A stretch of 64,000 nucleotides of DNA, taken from positions 1 to 64,000 of the forward strand of contig NZ_NPZB01000002.1 in assembly GCF_002895945.1 (NCBI RefSeq), in the 5' to 3' direction. The DNA comes from Solilutibacter silvestris. Its GTDB lineage: Bacteria; Pseudomonadota; Gammaproteobacteria; Xanthomonadales; Xanthomonadaceae. Under the pieces are notes generated by a model. It saw only the letters and a program-made list of their open reading frames with translations, searched no databases and had not been told where the DNA came from. Made by a program: the position numbers and the translations under genes. Positions 28,856 to 37,865 of this stretch are shown here, one piece after another. Every line of letters starts with the position of its first letter. Within the stretch, counting starts at the first letter, position 1.

Positions 28856-29497
28856 TCAGTAGTGCAATTGTTTGTCGTCGTAACCGAGCCCTTCAAGCAG
28901 ACGTTCCCGCACCGCTGGCCATTCGCTCCTGATGATGCTGAAGAGGAGTGAGTCACGGATGCGCCCATCCTTGTAGATGAGGTGGTTCCGAATCACCCCT
29001 TCCTGCACGGCGCCGAGAATTTTCATGGCCGCACGCGAACTCAAGTTACGCGGGTCAGTGATCAGCTCGACCCGATTGACGTCGAGCCGCTCGAAGGCGT
29101 GACTGAGGGTCAGGAGCCTGACTTCGGCGTTAACGAGGGTGCCGCGTGCCTCCCGGCAATACCAGGTGGATCCTATGGCTAGCCTACGATGGTCGTAGGA
29201 CATGTCATAGAAGCGAGTGGTGCCGATGACTCTCCCGTCGTTTTTCCTCCTCACGGCGAAAGGATAGTGGGTGCCTTCAGCGGAGCGCGACAGTGCGTAG
29301 TCGAACCATGGGTCGAAATCCTCGCAGGCGCCGTTGAAGGTGCGGGGGAAATAGGTCCATATGGCCTCGTCGCCTGCCGAAGCTTCCCGAAGCGGTTCCC
29401 GGTGTCCCGCGTCGAGTGGTTCGAGCGTGATGAAGGGGCCTGCAAGCGTTTCGGGGCGTGTGAAAGTCATCTCTGGCTCGCTCACGAATGGCATCAA
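28856..29497 (-). CDS. GNAT acetyltransferase (RimJ/RimL-like)
   Basis: 213 residues. LAGPFITLEPLDAGHREPLREA at the start, VIGTTRFYDMSYDHRRLAIGSTWYCREARGTLVNAEVRLLTLSHAFERLDVNRVELITDPRNLSSRAAMKILGAVQEG in the middle is the standard GNAT strand order with the acetyl-CoA loop near REARGTLVN (motif A, but poor in glycines) and RNLSSRAAMKILG (motif B). It would acetylate an amine. Its start overlaps the stop of the DIT1-type gene (ATGA), so the two are translationally coupled and probably work on the same molecule. Substrate unknown. Confidence 0.82.
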   Translation of the reverse strand: MMPFVSEPEMTFTRPETLAGPFITLEPLDAGHREPLREASAGDEAIWTYFPRTFNGACEDFDPWFDYALSRSAEGTHYPFAVRRKNDGRVIGTTRFYDMSYDHRRLAIGSTWYCREARGTLVNAEVRLLTLSHAFERLDVNRVELITDPRNLSSRAAMKILGAVQEGVIRNHLIYKDGRIRDSLLFSIIRSEWPAVRERLLEGLGYDDKQLHY

Positions 29498-31053
29498 CTG
29501 AAGCGGCGACGGGTGAATGTATCGCGAAGGACAGCCAGAAGGCCATCCATGTTGCCCACGCCAATCTCCTTGTCGATATAGAAAAGCGGCTGCGACGGTG
29601 TGCCTCTCCTATCATTCAACCTCACGGCAACGGGAATCGCGCCCATGGCCTCAAGCAGAAGCACCGGAAGGCTGCACAGACGTACCTTCCCCTTGCTTGT
29701 TGGCCGGAATACGGCGCTGCCCGCCCATGCCTGGACACTCACGCCCAGTATGGGAGGCGTAGCGATCGCAATCTGGCCCTGCTTGGCGTGGATCGTCCAA
29801 CGCAAGTAGCCCGGAAGACAGGTGAGGATGGGATCTTCGTCGAGGTCACGATCGCTTTTTATTTCGGCGATGTAGTGGATCGCGGCACCCCATACCTCGT
29901 TTAACATCGCACGACGCAGTTCTTCTTTGAATTCGGGTGGAAATCCCGATGCTTGGCCCGCGCCTTGTCTGCGCGAGGTGTCGAGACTTCCGAGGGCCGT
30001 ATCCTCGGTATAGGGATGGAAGATGTGTGCGGTCAGTTCGCGATACAGGTCCGACCGGGCTTCATCGTTCAGCCCGTGCAGGCTCTGCAGCGACCGATAG
30101 TTCATTGTATAGACAAGCGATTTGAGCAGCGAGACGAAGCGACCCTCTGAATTGCCAAGCTCGGGGTCCAGCTCCGCCTCGGTCGCAGACTGAAATGTGG
30201 CGTTCATGTCACCAGGGTCGAAAATTGGCCAGAGTGCATCCGAGTAGCCGGTCTTCGCCTGGTGGAGCACTTCCTGCTTCGAACTCAATATCTCTTGGGG
30301 TAGGCCTTCTTGCATAAGCGACCGGTAATCGACGACGCGGACGTATTCATCTAGTCCGAGAATCTTCGTCCAGCGAGACAGTTCTGCTTGGTACGACACG
30401 ATCTCCGGGCTGGACTTATTCACCGCTTCGTTGAAGCGAGAGCCGTCTGCAACGACAGTGAACCTAGCCGACAGCCCTTCATGGTTAGGGTGTTCCGTCC
30501 GGTAGATGATTTCTACGGTCCTGACGATCTCGTAGAGACTGAGGAGAAAGTTAGCTTCGCCTAGGTCGGGCAGCGGCCCGCGTGACTTGAGGGGAGAGGG
30601 AATCTTGAACGGTAGAGCCGGAATGACCATGTCGATCGGAAGCCTCTGATCGATCGCTTCCTTGATTCGCTGGTTAAGCAGGGCCCTTTCGTTGTAACGA
30701 GCGCCGCTCCGGGAGAATTCCTTGTCGAGTATCGCTTCCGTGATCGATTCAGACGCGCCTATCGTGCTCGTGTTGCCATGGCCATATTCCTCCCGCCTGT
30801 CCAATGCGCGAGCGCGCGCAGCCTTGGCCCGTTCCTCGCAGAACCGGGTGCTGGCCGTCGTTAGGATGGGGATTAGTCCATTGAGGACCTGCCTTTGGTC
30901 GATTGTAAGAAGCCTTGCATGGAAATCATGCCGCTCATAAAGACGGAGCGTCGGATCCTGTGACATCGTATGCATGAAATGAGAGCTGATCACGCTCTCT
31001 TGAATCCTATTGAGGCCGACCCGGTACCCAAGTCGACTCGGCAGCCGTTCCAT
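29494..31053 (-). CDS. DIT1/PvcA-family isonitrile (isocyanide) synthase homologue
   Basis: 519 residues from the ATG at 31053, which has GGAAGG at the right distance; the frame is open to an ATG at 31164 without a site. Signatures of the pyoverdine/dityrosine family: PALPFKIPSP at 145-154, LPDLGE at 161-166, VADGSRFNE at 201-209, then VSYQAELSRW, and LRWTIHAKQGQIAI at 417-430. PvcA/IsnA convert the amino group of Tyr or Trp into an isonitrile using ribulose 5-phosphate; yeast Dit1 makes an N-formyl/isonitrile tyrosine product. It is longer than PvcA (about 330) and close to Dit1, with about 130 extra N-terminal residues and an insert near 260-400. No PvcB-type oxygenase is adjacent; GNAT and aminotransferase genes follow. 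Confidence 0.78.
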   Translation of the reverse strand: MERLPSRLGYRVGLNRIQESVISSHFMHTMSQDPTLRLYERHDFHARLLTIDQRQVLNGLIPILTTASTRFCEERAKAARARALDRREEYGHGNTSTIGASESITEAILDKEFSRSGARYNERALLNQRIKEAIDQRLPIDMVIPALPFKIPSPLKSRGPLPDLGEANFLLSLYEIVRTVEIIYRTEHPNHEGLSARFTVVADGSRFNEAVNKSSPEIVSYQAELSRWTKILGLDEYVRVVDYRSLMQEGLPQEILSSKQEVLHQAKTGYSDALWPIFDPGDMNATFQSATEAELDPELGNSEGRFVSLLKSLVYTMNYRSLQSLHGLNDEARSDLYRELTAHIFHPYTEDTALGSLDTSRRQGAGQASGFPPEFKEELRRAMLNEVWGAAIHYIAEIKSDRDLDEDPILTCLPGYLRWTIHAKQGQIAIATPPILGVSVQAWAGSAVFRPTSKGKVRLCSLPVLLLEAMGAIPVAVRLNDRRGTPSQPLFYIDKEIGVGNMDGLLAVLRDTFTRRRFS

Positions 31054-31442
31054 CTTCACCTTCCAAGTGTTCCTCATTAATTCCCATTTTCTGGGATTGT
31101 GACAACCCGTTGAAAATGACTTGGCTACAGCTCCCATCGAATAGGTCTTCATCCGAAGAGCCATGGCAATCGCCCGATGATGGTATTAGGAAGCATACAG
31201 CGCAAGCATATGTCGAACCGCGATATTGGGTGTGTTCCTCTTAAAAAGCCAACCACCGGCCAGTCCGGACCGGTCGCGGCGGATCGCCGGATTTGACGGC
31301 TTCACGTATTGGTTACAGCATCTTCCCCTCGAAGGGCGTACCTGAAGAGTACAGGTCTCACTGTGCCACTCAAACCGATCTAAAGGATGACCTGCGCACT
31401 AATAAATTTGTATTCAGCTATGCGGTGAGTTTGGTAGGAATG

Positions 31443-32840
31443 TTATCTGTCGCTATCCGGTTCGCTGACGATGGCGGTTAGCTCATTCTTCCATAGAGCT
31501 ATCCAATGCTGTAGCAATGCCTTAGCCCTCGATGACGAAATTGAACCCTCTAGAAGTTGACCATCCAATTCGACGAGACAATCGGACATCGAGCGTTGGA
31601 GCTGGCTCATCCTCCAGTGCCCTTCACTAGAAGACCATGCGCTAGCTTCGCGATAGGCAGAATGAATATAACGCACGAGCGAGGCATCACTCGCGTGCTG
31701 AGATAAATTCCGCATCTCTTGTAGCACGATCAGCTCAGATGGTACGGTCAGCTCACCTCGTTCCGCGAACTCTCTAACCCCGAGGAGGAAGTTGTAGGCC
31801 ATATCGGTAAAATACCGGTGCCTAAACATGTGAAGACACGCTCTTACCTCAAGCTTTGCCAACGTGGCCAAGTCGTGCATGTCATTGGTAAGGGTATTTT
31901 CCGAGAGGGGCTTCCCCTGGGATGTAAGAAACAGATGGCCGGTATCACCGGAAACCCCAACAGTTGATCTGATGAGCTTGCTGCGATGCCCATCGACAAA
32001 GCCAAGAATGGGCTCGAGTCGAGATCGTACTACCGGAATCTCGCGGATTTTGCGCTTTTTGGTCTTCACTACTTGAACGGCAATTAGCCCAGTTTCCTTA
32101 GCATCGCGAACTTGTTTGACGGTAACGGTCGCTAACTCAAAGCGCCTGCTGCCTAGGGCCAGCGCCAAATGCATCATGGTTGACCTACGACGTTTTACAT
32201 ACGCTGACTGAGTGCTGGCAAGATTGGCTGCAAACATCCGTTCAATCTGATCGCCGGTAACGGGCGTTCTGCGTCGAACGGCGTCGCGGTGGGGGAACGA
32301 GCTGTGATGTACGTAACGATACGATCTACCATCTTTTATGAATGTTTTGAATTCCACAGTGATTCTGCAGCCTTCACCACACTGTCCTATCAACCCAGCG
32401 CCTGGCGCTAGCGTCGACTGAAACCATAGGAGGAAGTGCAGCGCTCTACGACCAATCGCGTTCACCTGATTTGCACTTCTCGCACGATTGGCGCGACCTT
32501 GCGAGTTGACGGCTTGCTCGGCTCCAAGTTCGTGAATCCACTGACCAAAGATTACGTCATCGATTTGACGGAAGTCGCAACGTAGCTGGTAGCAAACGCG
32601 TAGAAGATGACCAAGCTGCTTAGCGTAAGTTCCCAATGTTCCGCCTCGGGTGCGAGTGCTTTTTCCCTCGCGAAATTGAACATTGAGGTATAAGGTCGTC
32701 GGCCAGCAAACAGTCCCATCGGGCCAAAGGCTTACTGGCACATCGTGTTGCAATCGATTCCGATCAAGTCTTGAAAGAGTCACCTGAGGTGAACGATCGT
32801 AACGGGCATCGGCGTCTCTATGTAGGCTAGGTGGCATCAT
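31443..32840 (-). CDS. Tyrosine recombinase, fourth gene of GInt-like module
   Basis: 465 residues from the ATG at 32840; the frame also allows TTG at 32867. This is the most canonical recombinase of the set: first catalytic Arg in LALGSRRFEL (about 229-236), Lys-rich beta-hairpin VVKTKKRKIREIPV, H337-R340 in HMFRHRYF, H382 in LSQHASDASL and a candidate nucleophile at Y391 or Y396 (VRYIHSAY). The N-terminal region includes a core-binding SAM-like domain (about 60-150). It overlaps the small gene upstream by 14 bases. Works with the other two recombinases to integrate and excise the island, inferred from the GInt precedent. Confidence 0.85.
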   Translation of the reverse strand: MMPPSLHRDADARYDRSPQVTLSRLDRNRLQHDVPVSLWPDGTVCWPTTLYLNVQFREGKSTRTRGGTLGTYAKQLGHLLRVCYQLRCDFRQIDDVIFGQWIHELGAEQAVNSQGRANRARSANQVNAIGRRALHFLLWFQSTLAPGAGLIGQCGEGCRITVEFKTFIKDGRSYRYVHHSSFPHRDAVRRRTPVTGDQIERMFAANLASTQSAYVKRRRSTMMHLALALGSRRFELATVTVKQVRDAKETGLIAVQVVKTKKRKIREIPVVRSRLEPILGFVDGHRSKLIRSTVGVSGDTGHLFLTSQGKPLSENTLTNDMHDLATLAKLEVRACLHMFRHRYFTDMAYNFLLGVREFAERGELTVPSELIVLQEMRNLSQHASDASLVRYIHSAYREASAWSSSEGHWRMSQLQRSMSDCLVELDGQLLEGSISSSRAKALLQHWIALWKNELTAIVSEPDSDR

Positions 32841-33408
32841 CGGAATCCAGCTTATCGGTGGTGTCAACTAGAACCATCGGTTGTCCTTTGGGGCCTCTGA
32901 AGCGACTCAGATGGCCTTCGAGCAACCTTCGTTCATTGGCTGGCTCAGCCCGCCCCCTTTCCAGTCGGTCGAGAGTTCGCCGATATATGGAGAGAAGGTC
33001 GTTGTACTGGTCTGCCATGAATGCGCAACTGTTAATTAGGCTCTGTCGCTGATTTCGTAAATCTGCCATTTCAGACCTGGCTGGGGTAGCAGAAGGTGCA
33101 TCGCCGTCGCGTACGATTGGCTTTCTTGATTTGCGATTTCTAGCGACCAATCGGCGCAACCTGTCCAACTCTAGAAAACCTCCGCTCAAATGATTGTCGC
33201 TGACTGTCTTGAGCGTATTGAGCGACATCCCGTGGATAGACAAGTCAGGCGCATCAAGTTTTGCCAACATTCCCTGACTTTGGCAACTCTTCATGATGCG
33301 GCTGTCAATCACTGCTAGGTCGCTTGAATGCGCCAAAAGTAGGTCATGAAGAGCACGTACAGATTGAATGTAACGGAAAGATCTCTCGGTGCGTGAAGCC
33401 TTAGTCAT
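32827..33408 (-). CDS. Small helical accessory protein of GInt-like module
   Basis: 193 residues from the ATG at 33408 (MTKASRTERSF), which overlaps the stop of the preceding recombinase gene and has AAGGA upstream; the frame is open further to 33459. No enzyme motif. The stretch ARSEMADLRNQRQSLINSCAFMADQYNDLLSIYRRTLDRLERG (about 111-153) looks like an amphipathic helix or coiled coil, and RLRRLVARNRKSRKP is basic and may bind DNA. In GInt islands three recombinases accompany one small putative helix-loop-helix protein needed for recombination; this is the matching gene, although somewhat larger than I would expect. Confidence 0.65.
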   Translation of the reverse strand: MTKASRTERSFRYIQSVRALHDLLLAHSSDLAVIDSRIMKSCQSQGMLAKLDAPDLSIHGMSLNTLKTVSDNHLSGGFLELDRLRRLVARNRKSRKPIVRDGDAPSATPARSEMADLRNQRQSLINSCAFMADQYNDLLSIYRRTLDRLERGRAEPANERRLLEGHLSRFRGPKGQPMVLVDTTDKLDSDDAT

Positions 33409-35713
33409 TGAATGCATCCTTAGGTCGCACAATCCACATAATCTCGTAGTCAGCGCCATTTACGTCGCGAATGAACTTTGGCTCAATCTCCAAAATACCG
33501 TCTTCAAGAATGTTCTCAAGGTAAGCTTGAAGATCACCACTATCAATGAGCGTAAGTTGGCTACAGCCAAAATGTTTAAGGACAACCTCGCGAATTTTTG
33601 TAACGGCTTGGCCGCTTTCATCGTGTGCCAAGTGCCTTCCGCCAAGAATGGACGAGGCATAAGCCGCCTTTATTTGACGCATTTCATTGTCGCGACCATC
33701 AAAACTTTCACGGATATAAGCCCATGTTTGTTCCGATTCGCGGTGCCCAAGAAACCAGCCGATAGTATGAAGTTCGCCTAGACCAAACTTATAAAAGAAG
33801 GAGTAAGCCCAGAAACGTCTCATTTCGTGCGTGCGCAAATACCAACGGTGCCCATTTTCATCAAGTGGAACCTCGATATAGTCGCAGAATAGATCAAGTC
33901 GCTGGTTGATTTGCATGCCTGTAGTGTTCCCACATGCATCAAAATTACCAGTGACTCCATACAGCAACTTCTTAGATGCTGCTTGGTGCAAAGAGCGCCA
34001 AGCTCGATTCAGGCGTCGAATTTGGCCAACTGCCGTGGCTGCCAAGTTGGGAATGCATCGCGTCAGCTGACCCTGTGCGTTTCCTAAGATGTCCTTTCCC
34101 AGACCGAATTTCAGATACCAGCCTGTTCCAACGATCTTGGCGAGACAATCATCTTCGAGCTTTCGCAACTCGATTTGGCGACGAGCAGCGGTTGTGCCAA
34201 CGATGACAAACATGCAAGCTTCTAGAAGATGCAGAGCGTCCACCAAGCCCATATGCTCGCGGATGGTGCCGGCTATTGGTTTTCCTCCATCGTTAGAGAA
34301 GATTGGAGTCGATTTCCCACGAAAGATACTGTGAATTCGGTCTATTCGAAGAGGCGCAAGAGACGTCGGAATATCCGACCGCAGCGAAAGAGTTGGTAGT
34401 TTGTCTAGATATGAGACGTGCCGTGAGATGCCCAGTGGGGCGCGGCGAACCTGCTCCGCATGCAAACGGTTCTTGACCTTTATTGCATAGTCCACGAGGT
34501 CATCGCCATAACTGAGGACAAATCGAATGGCATGCCCAAGACAGTGCAGGGCGACTTCTGGTGGGGCGGTCGGCGTGCTGCCTTTGGGTTCAAGGTCTAA
34601 AGTAAGCGTGGGCGCAAAGGTGACTTGGGACCAAACAGTACTTGGCGGTAGGCCGGCGTCACAATTTGCGGAAAGTAGGGATAGTTTGCGAATATGGAGG
34701 CGGCTCATATCTACGAACTCCATTCGAAGTGGTGGAGTTTGATCTCGGACTCCCTGATCAACTTGCTCAATGTTGATGGAAGGCTTTTCTCGTGAATGCC
34801 TTGACGTAAAGCCGGCTTGTTGTGGAGCATCAGCTTGATTTAAGGTCCCAAGCCTCAAGAGCAGGGGTGGCGAAAGATGGTCAGCTTTGACGTCTTGATT
34901 AATTAGGTCACGAAACAGTGGCTGTATGGCGAGACGCCCGCGAGAGGCACCATTCGCGCGAAAATAGCCTTTCAGTTCAAGCCATGCTCTCAGTCGCGTA
35001 GTTTGCGCTGGGGGGAACATTAGCCATTCACTAACCCGATGGTCTGGGAGCGTTAAGCCGGGAAGGTCAGCCAGCGACGAATCGATTTGTTCGGCTAGCT
35101 CAGGATCCCCTTCTATGGAAGCGAGCACGTTGATGAGTGCTTTTTCTATTCGGCTTTCTAGATCCAGTAGTTCTGTTTTTCCTCCCGACGCCCACTTGAA
35201 CAGAAATTCGTGGTCAAGATCAGTAGTATCGATATTCTCGAAGAGATGAAGCTGGGGTTTAAACCGTTCCGAGTGTAAGAACACCCACTCTGTAAGGGTC
35301 ATTATCCACTGAAAGAACTGACAATAGTGAGTCGTTCCACACCGTCGACTGATTCGCGGATGGCGATAGAAAAATACGATCCGTTTCACCCGATTCAGGG
35401 CATGTCGATAATCAAGCTCTGCCTGATATGGGTTTCCTGAAACTTTGGCGGGCGATGTTGTAAGTAAACTGCTAGCACTGCGTGATTCATATCCATTGCT
35501 TGTCAAGCAAACGCCGGTGGCCATCATTCGATGCCAATTCATCCGAACGCATGCTCCATCATTTGTGCGAAGCTCCCATACGTTGTCAAAAAAGTCATTC
35601 AAGAGCCACGGTGCCGATGGATGCGGGTCGTCCCAGTTGACCCTCAAGGCACGTAGAAATGAAGGAAGCTCGTCGACACCAATGATCTTTTCTGCGTTCA
35701 CTGGGCTCACCAC
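33401..35713 (-). CDS. Large divergent tyrosine recombinase, second gene of module
   Basis: 770 residues. The C-terminal catalytic region has H629-EMRR in RTHEMRRFWAYSFFY, GLGELHTIGWFLGHRESEQTWAYIRE with H657 and nucleophile candidate Y666: the usual HxxR, LGH and Tyr order. An ARRQIELRKLEDDCL segment before it (about 521-535) would give the first Arg. The N-terminal 400 residues are unlike ordinary integrases and may bind the arms of the att sites. It overlaps the upstream gene by 7 bases and the downstream gene by 8, giving a tightly coupled operon with low GC. Confidence 0.82.
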   Translation of the reverse strand: MVSPVNAEKIIGVDELPSFLRALRVNWDDPHPSAPWLLNDFFDNVWELRTNDGACVRMNWHRMMATGVCLTSNGYESRSASSLLTTSPAKVSGNPYQAELDYRHALNRVKRIVFFYRHPRISRRCGTTHYCQFFQWIMTLTEWVFLHSERFKPQLHLFENIDTTDLDHEFLFKWASGGKTELLDLESRIEKALINVLASIEGDPELAEQIDSSLADLPGLTLPDHRVSEWLMFPPAQTTRLRAWLELKGYFRANGASRGRLAIQPLFRDLINQDVKADHLSPPLLLRLGTLNQADAPQQAGFTSRHSREKPSINIEQVDQGVRDQTPPLRMEFVDMSRLHIRKLSLLSANCDAGLPPSTVWSQVTFAPTLTLDLEPKGSTPTAPPEVALHCLGHAIRFVLSYGDDLVDYAIKVKNRLHAEQVRRAPLGISRHVSYLDKLPTLSLRSDIPTSLAPLRIDRIHSIFRGKSTPIFSNDGGKPIAGTIREHMGLVDALHLLEACMFVIVGTTAARRQIELRKLEDDCLAKIVGTGWYLKFGLGKDILGNAQGQLTRCIPNLAATAVGQIRRLNRAWRSLHQAASKKLLYGVTGNFDACGNTTGMQINQRLDLFCDYIEVPLDENGHRWYLRTHEMRRFWAYSFFYKFGLGELHTIGWFLGHRESEQTWAYIRESFDGRDNEMRQIKAAYASSILGGRHLAHDESGQAVTKIREVVLKHFGCSQLTLIDSGDLQAYLENILEDGILEIEPKFIRDVNGADYEIMWIVRPKDAFND

Positions 35714-37740
35714 GGGGCATCGAACACAATGGAAGCGCGCAATGATGGCAGCAACTCCAAGGAATGCTTCAGGATTGCTTGATGCTCGAAGTTATCGTAG
35801 TGATCTGCTGAAAAGAGTGCACGAATATAGGTGGCAAGGCTGCACCAGAAGTTTGGCGCAACTCCTGTAATTTCGCTTGGTCGAGCGTAGACATCTTGTG
35901 GCAAACTCGAAGCGCTTAGGCATTCCTCATATCGAAAGAGCAAGGCCAGACTGCGCTCGGAGAGTGAGAATATCGCGCTGTGTATCTCTGCAGTGCTGGC
36001 GGTGTCCTGAGTTCCCGAACAGCCCTCGATCTTTTTGGCGAGAGCATGCAAGAGAACATTTGTCTTGGTAGCATCCAGTTTTATCGAGTTTGCTAGAAAA
36101 CTTTCGATTTCTTCACGACTCGAAAGGTCCATGGATAAGAGTGGGTCGAAATCTTGGCCGACGCTTGCTACATAGAGCATCTCGTTCTGGTGCTGCCTAA
36201 CTCTTCTCTCGCGAAGCAAGTTCTTAATTTCGGGAGGGACATAGTGACGCATTGATATTGAAACTGAGTTGCCCAAGGTTCTGGAGACAGAGTTCCAGTC
36301 GCCATTGCTGCGAATGAACTCAATGATAGCGTGGCTATTGCGAATCATTGAGTACGTCGTGAAACGCAGGTCGACTAGTTCTGGGTCAGCGGATAAATTC
36401 GCGCGAAGCAGTTTTCCAACGACGTTACTTTCAATCAATCTGTGGGGGAGTCCGCGCTGCTGATGGGAGCGCCATCCCAAGAACAAAGCATTTGCATAGA
36501 ACGGGTGCAGTTTGGCGGCGTGCCGACAGCTAGCGGTCAAATCTCGGAGCAACAGTAGTGCTGCTTGAAGCCTGGTATCGACAAGACTGCTGCGTTCCTC
36601 TCCGGCTCTGTTCTTGACGGAAGTGATGCGCAGAGATCCGTCCTCAGCCCAAGTTAGTTCGTCAATTCCAATATTGAGGATTGTTGAGAGATTGCTTACC
36701 TCGGGGCAACGGCACGCAATTGCAGTGATAAACCATGACAAATCGTCGAATCTAAGTGCCCCCAAGTATCTTCTTAGATCGAAAGGATCATGCTTGGTCA
36801 TTGACGAGATCATGTTTGGATCGAATTTTTCGAGGACGACTCGATCAAGACAGCCTCCATGTCGGTTCTTTATCCACCAAATCAGGTTAGCAAGACCATT
36901 TGGGTGGTTGGGAGAAAAGACGTGATGCTTGAACTGTGCAACGTACTTGCCTTTCGCTGTGCTCACATCGCGACTGATATAGACCAGAAATGACTCACGC
37001 GGGCTCTCCGTCGTGAGCGCATTCAATAGTTCAACATCTGCCTGAGCAGCGAGGCGATTTCCCTCCGCGAAAGAATTACGGATGGCGTCAATATTCTTGT
37101 AGCATGCTTCTTCGATGCGCTTGAGGTTCGATTTGAGCTCGTTGGAAAGTTGTTTGAGGCACTCGTCCGTGCTGATTGCCAAGGGTCGTGCGGATACAAC
37201 TCGTGCGAGAAAGTCAGAATGGTCGAGCTCAAGTTTTGGCTGACCAATAAATTCCCGTGGATGCGCTCGAACATAGGCCTCACGGGCTGAGTTTGCGTCC
37301 TCTGTAGGGAGCGCAAACCAATTCCATAGGGGAAGTGTGTTGCGTCTCTGGCAGAACCGAATGAAATTTCCGATCCTGTTCCAGTCAAGTCGGAGTGTTT
37401 GCAGACGTGCCTTTGTAACCGAGGGGTTTCGAGTGAAGAACCATTCAAGAAAAATTAGGTGGAGTTCGTCAAGTGAACCCGCATCGGAAAGGTCGAACTT
37501 CGATAAGTCTATTTCCAGATCTGCAATACACATCCCCCAACGATTGAGTGCGTATGCGGTAGTGCCGGCGGGAATAGCTCGGCCTTGGGAGAAATGGCCA
37601 AGCTCCCTTGCGAGTTGTTCAGCAAATGGCCACCCAAAAATGAGGAGCGGCGACAGGTTGACATTGACCTTTCTATGACCGTCCTTGCATGACAAGGCGA
37701 CGCTTAGTTGAGCGTGGTCGGCCCGCTGAGCCCTCGTCAT
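35707..37740 (-). CDS. Large divergent tyrosine recombinase, first gene of module
   Basis: 677 residues. Recombinase likeness is faint but present: TYSMIRNSHAIIEFIRSNGDW (R467...H470) followed by VSRTLGNSVSISMRHYVPPEI, in which the usual LGH histidine is N491 and Y500 is the nucleophile candidate. ELTWAEDGSLRITSVKNRAGEERSSLVDTRL (about 361-391) fits the beta-hairpin before it. The degenerate histidine suggests either altered catalysis or an architectural role beside the other two recombinases. It is the first gene of the operon; its promoter and the att region lie in the AT-rich 125 bases between it and recG. Confidence 0.7.
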   Translation of the reverse strand: MTRAQRADHAQLSVALSCKDGHRKVNVNLSPLLIFGWPFAEQLARELGHFSQGRAIPAGTTAYALNRWGMCIADLEIDLSKFDLSDAGSLDELHLIFLEWFFTRNPSVTKARLQTLRLDWNRIGNFIRFCQRRNTLPLWNWFALPTEDANSAREAYVRAHPREFIGQPKLELDHSDFLARVVSARPLAISTDECLKQLSNELKSNLKRIEEACYKNIDAIRNSFAEGNRLAAQADVELLNALTTESPRESFLVYISRDVSTAKGKYVAQFKHHVFSPNHPNGLANLIWWIKNRHGGCLDRVVLEKFDPNMISSMTKHDPFDLRRYLGALRFDDLSWFITAIACRCPEVSNLSTILNIGIDELTWAEDGSLRITSVKNRAGEERSSLVDTRLQAALLLLRDLTASCRHAAKLHPFYANALFLGWRSHQQRGLPHRLIESNVVGKLLRANLSADPELVDLRFTTYSMIRNSHAIIEFIRSNGDWNSVSRTLGNSVSISMRHYVPPEIKNLLRERRVRQHQNEMLYVASVGQDFDPLLSMDLSSREEIESFLANSIKLDATKTNVLLHALAKKIEGCSGTQDTASTAEIHSAIFSLSERSLALLFRYEECLSASSLPQDVYARPSEITGVAPNFWCSLATYIRALFSADHYDNFEHQAILKHSLELLPSLRASIVFDAPW

Positions 37741-37779
37741 GTGGAACCTCGCTGCTATGACGCCTACAGAAGCATACTA

Positions 37780-37805
37780 TGACAATTGTCAATATGATAT
37801 ATATC
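37780..37805. promoter_or_regulatory. Tandem palindromes in AT-rich island end
   Basis: TGACAATTGTCA (37780-37791) and GATATATATC (37796-37805) are perfect palindromes in a strongly AT-rich tract between the recombinase operon and recG. ATGACAA recurs at 37841. They could be the operator and promoter of the recombinase operon and/or binding sites for recombinase at the island end. Inference from position only. Confidence 0.4.
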
Positions 37806-37865
37806 AAAATAAAGTATATAAAACAAATAGATAGAATAATAATGACAAATATACTTTCTAGGGAA

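Larger units (their letters stand above)
1..37865. mobile_element. Large genomic island (GInt-like), left end outside window
   Basis: Everything left of the recG junction differs from the right half: lower and uneven GC, mixed strands, intergenic wastes and remnants of at least four transposon families. The right boundary is set by the point near 37,866 where AT-rich DNA changes abruptly to GC-rich recG coding sequence. A four-gene tyrosine-recombinase module sits directly inside that boundary, as in GInt islands, where the recombination operon marks one end and the cargo follows. No second recG fragment is in the window, so the far end is not seen. It could also be several islands side by side. 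Confidence 0.55.

Noticed and set aside
37779-37865. N-terminal extension of the recG fragment as a real fusion protein
   Set aside because: The AT-rich part codes for an Ile/Lys-rich run with no family and no ribosome site; it is open only by chance.
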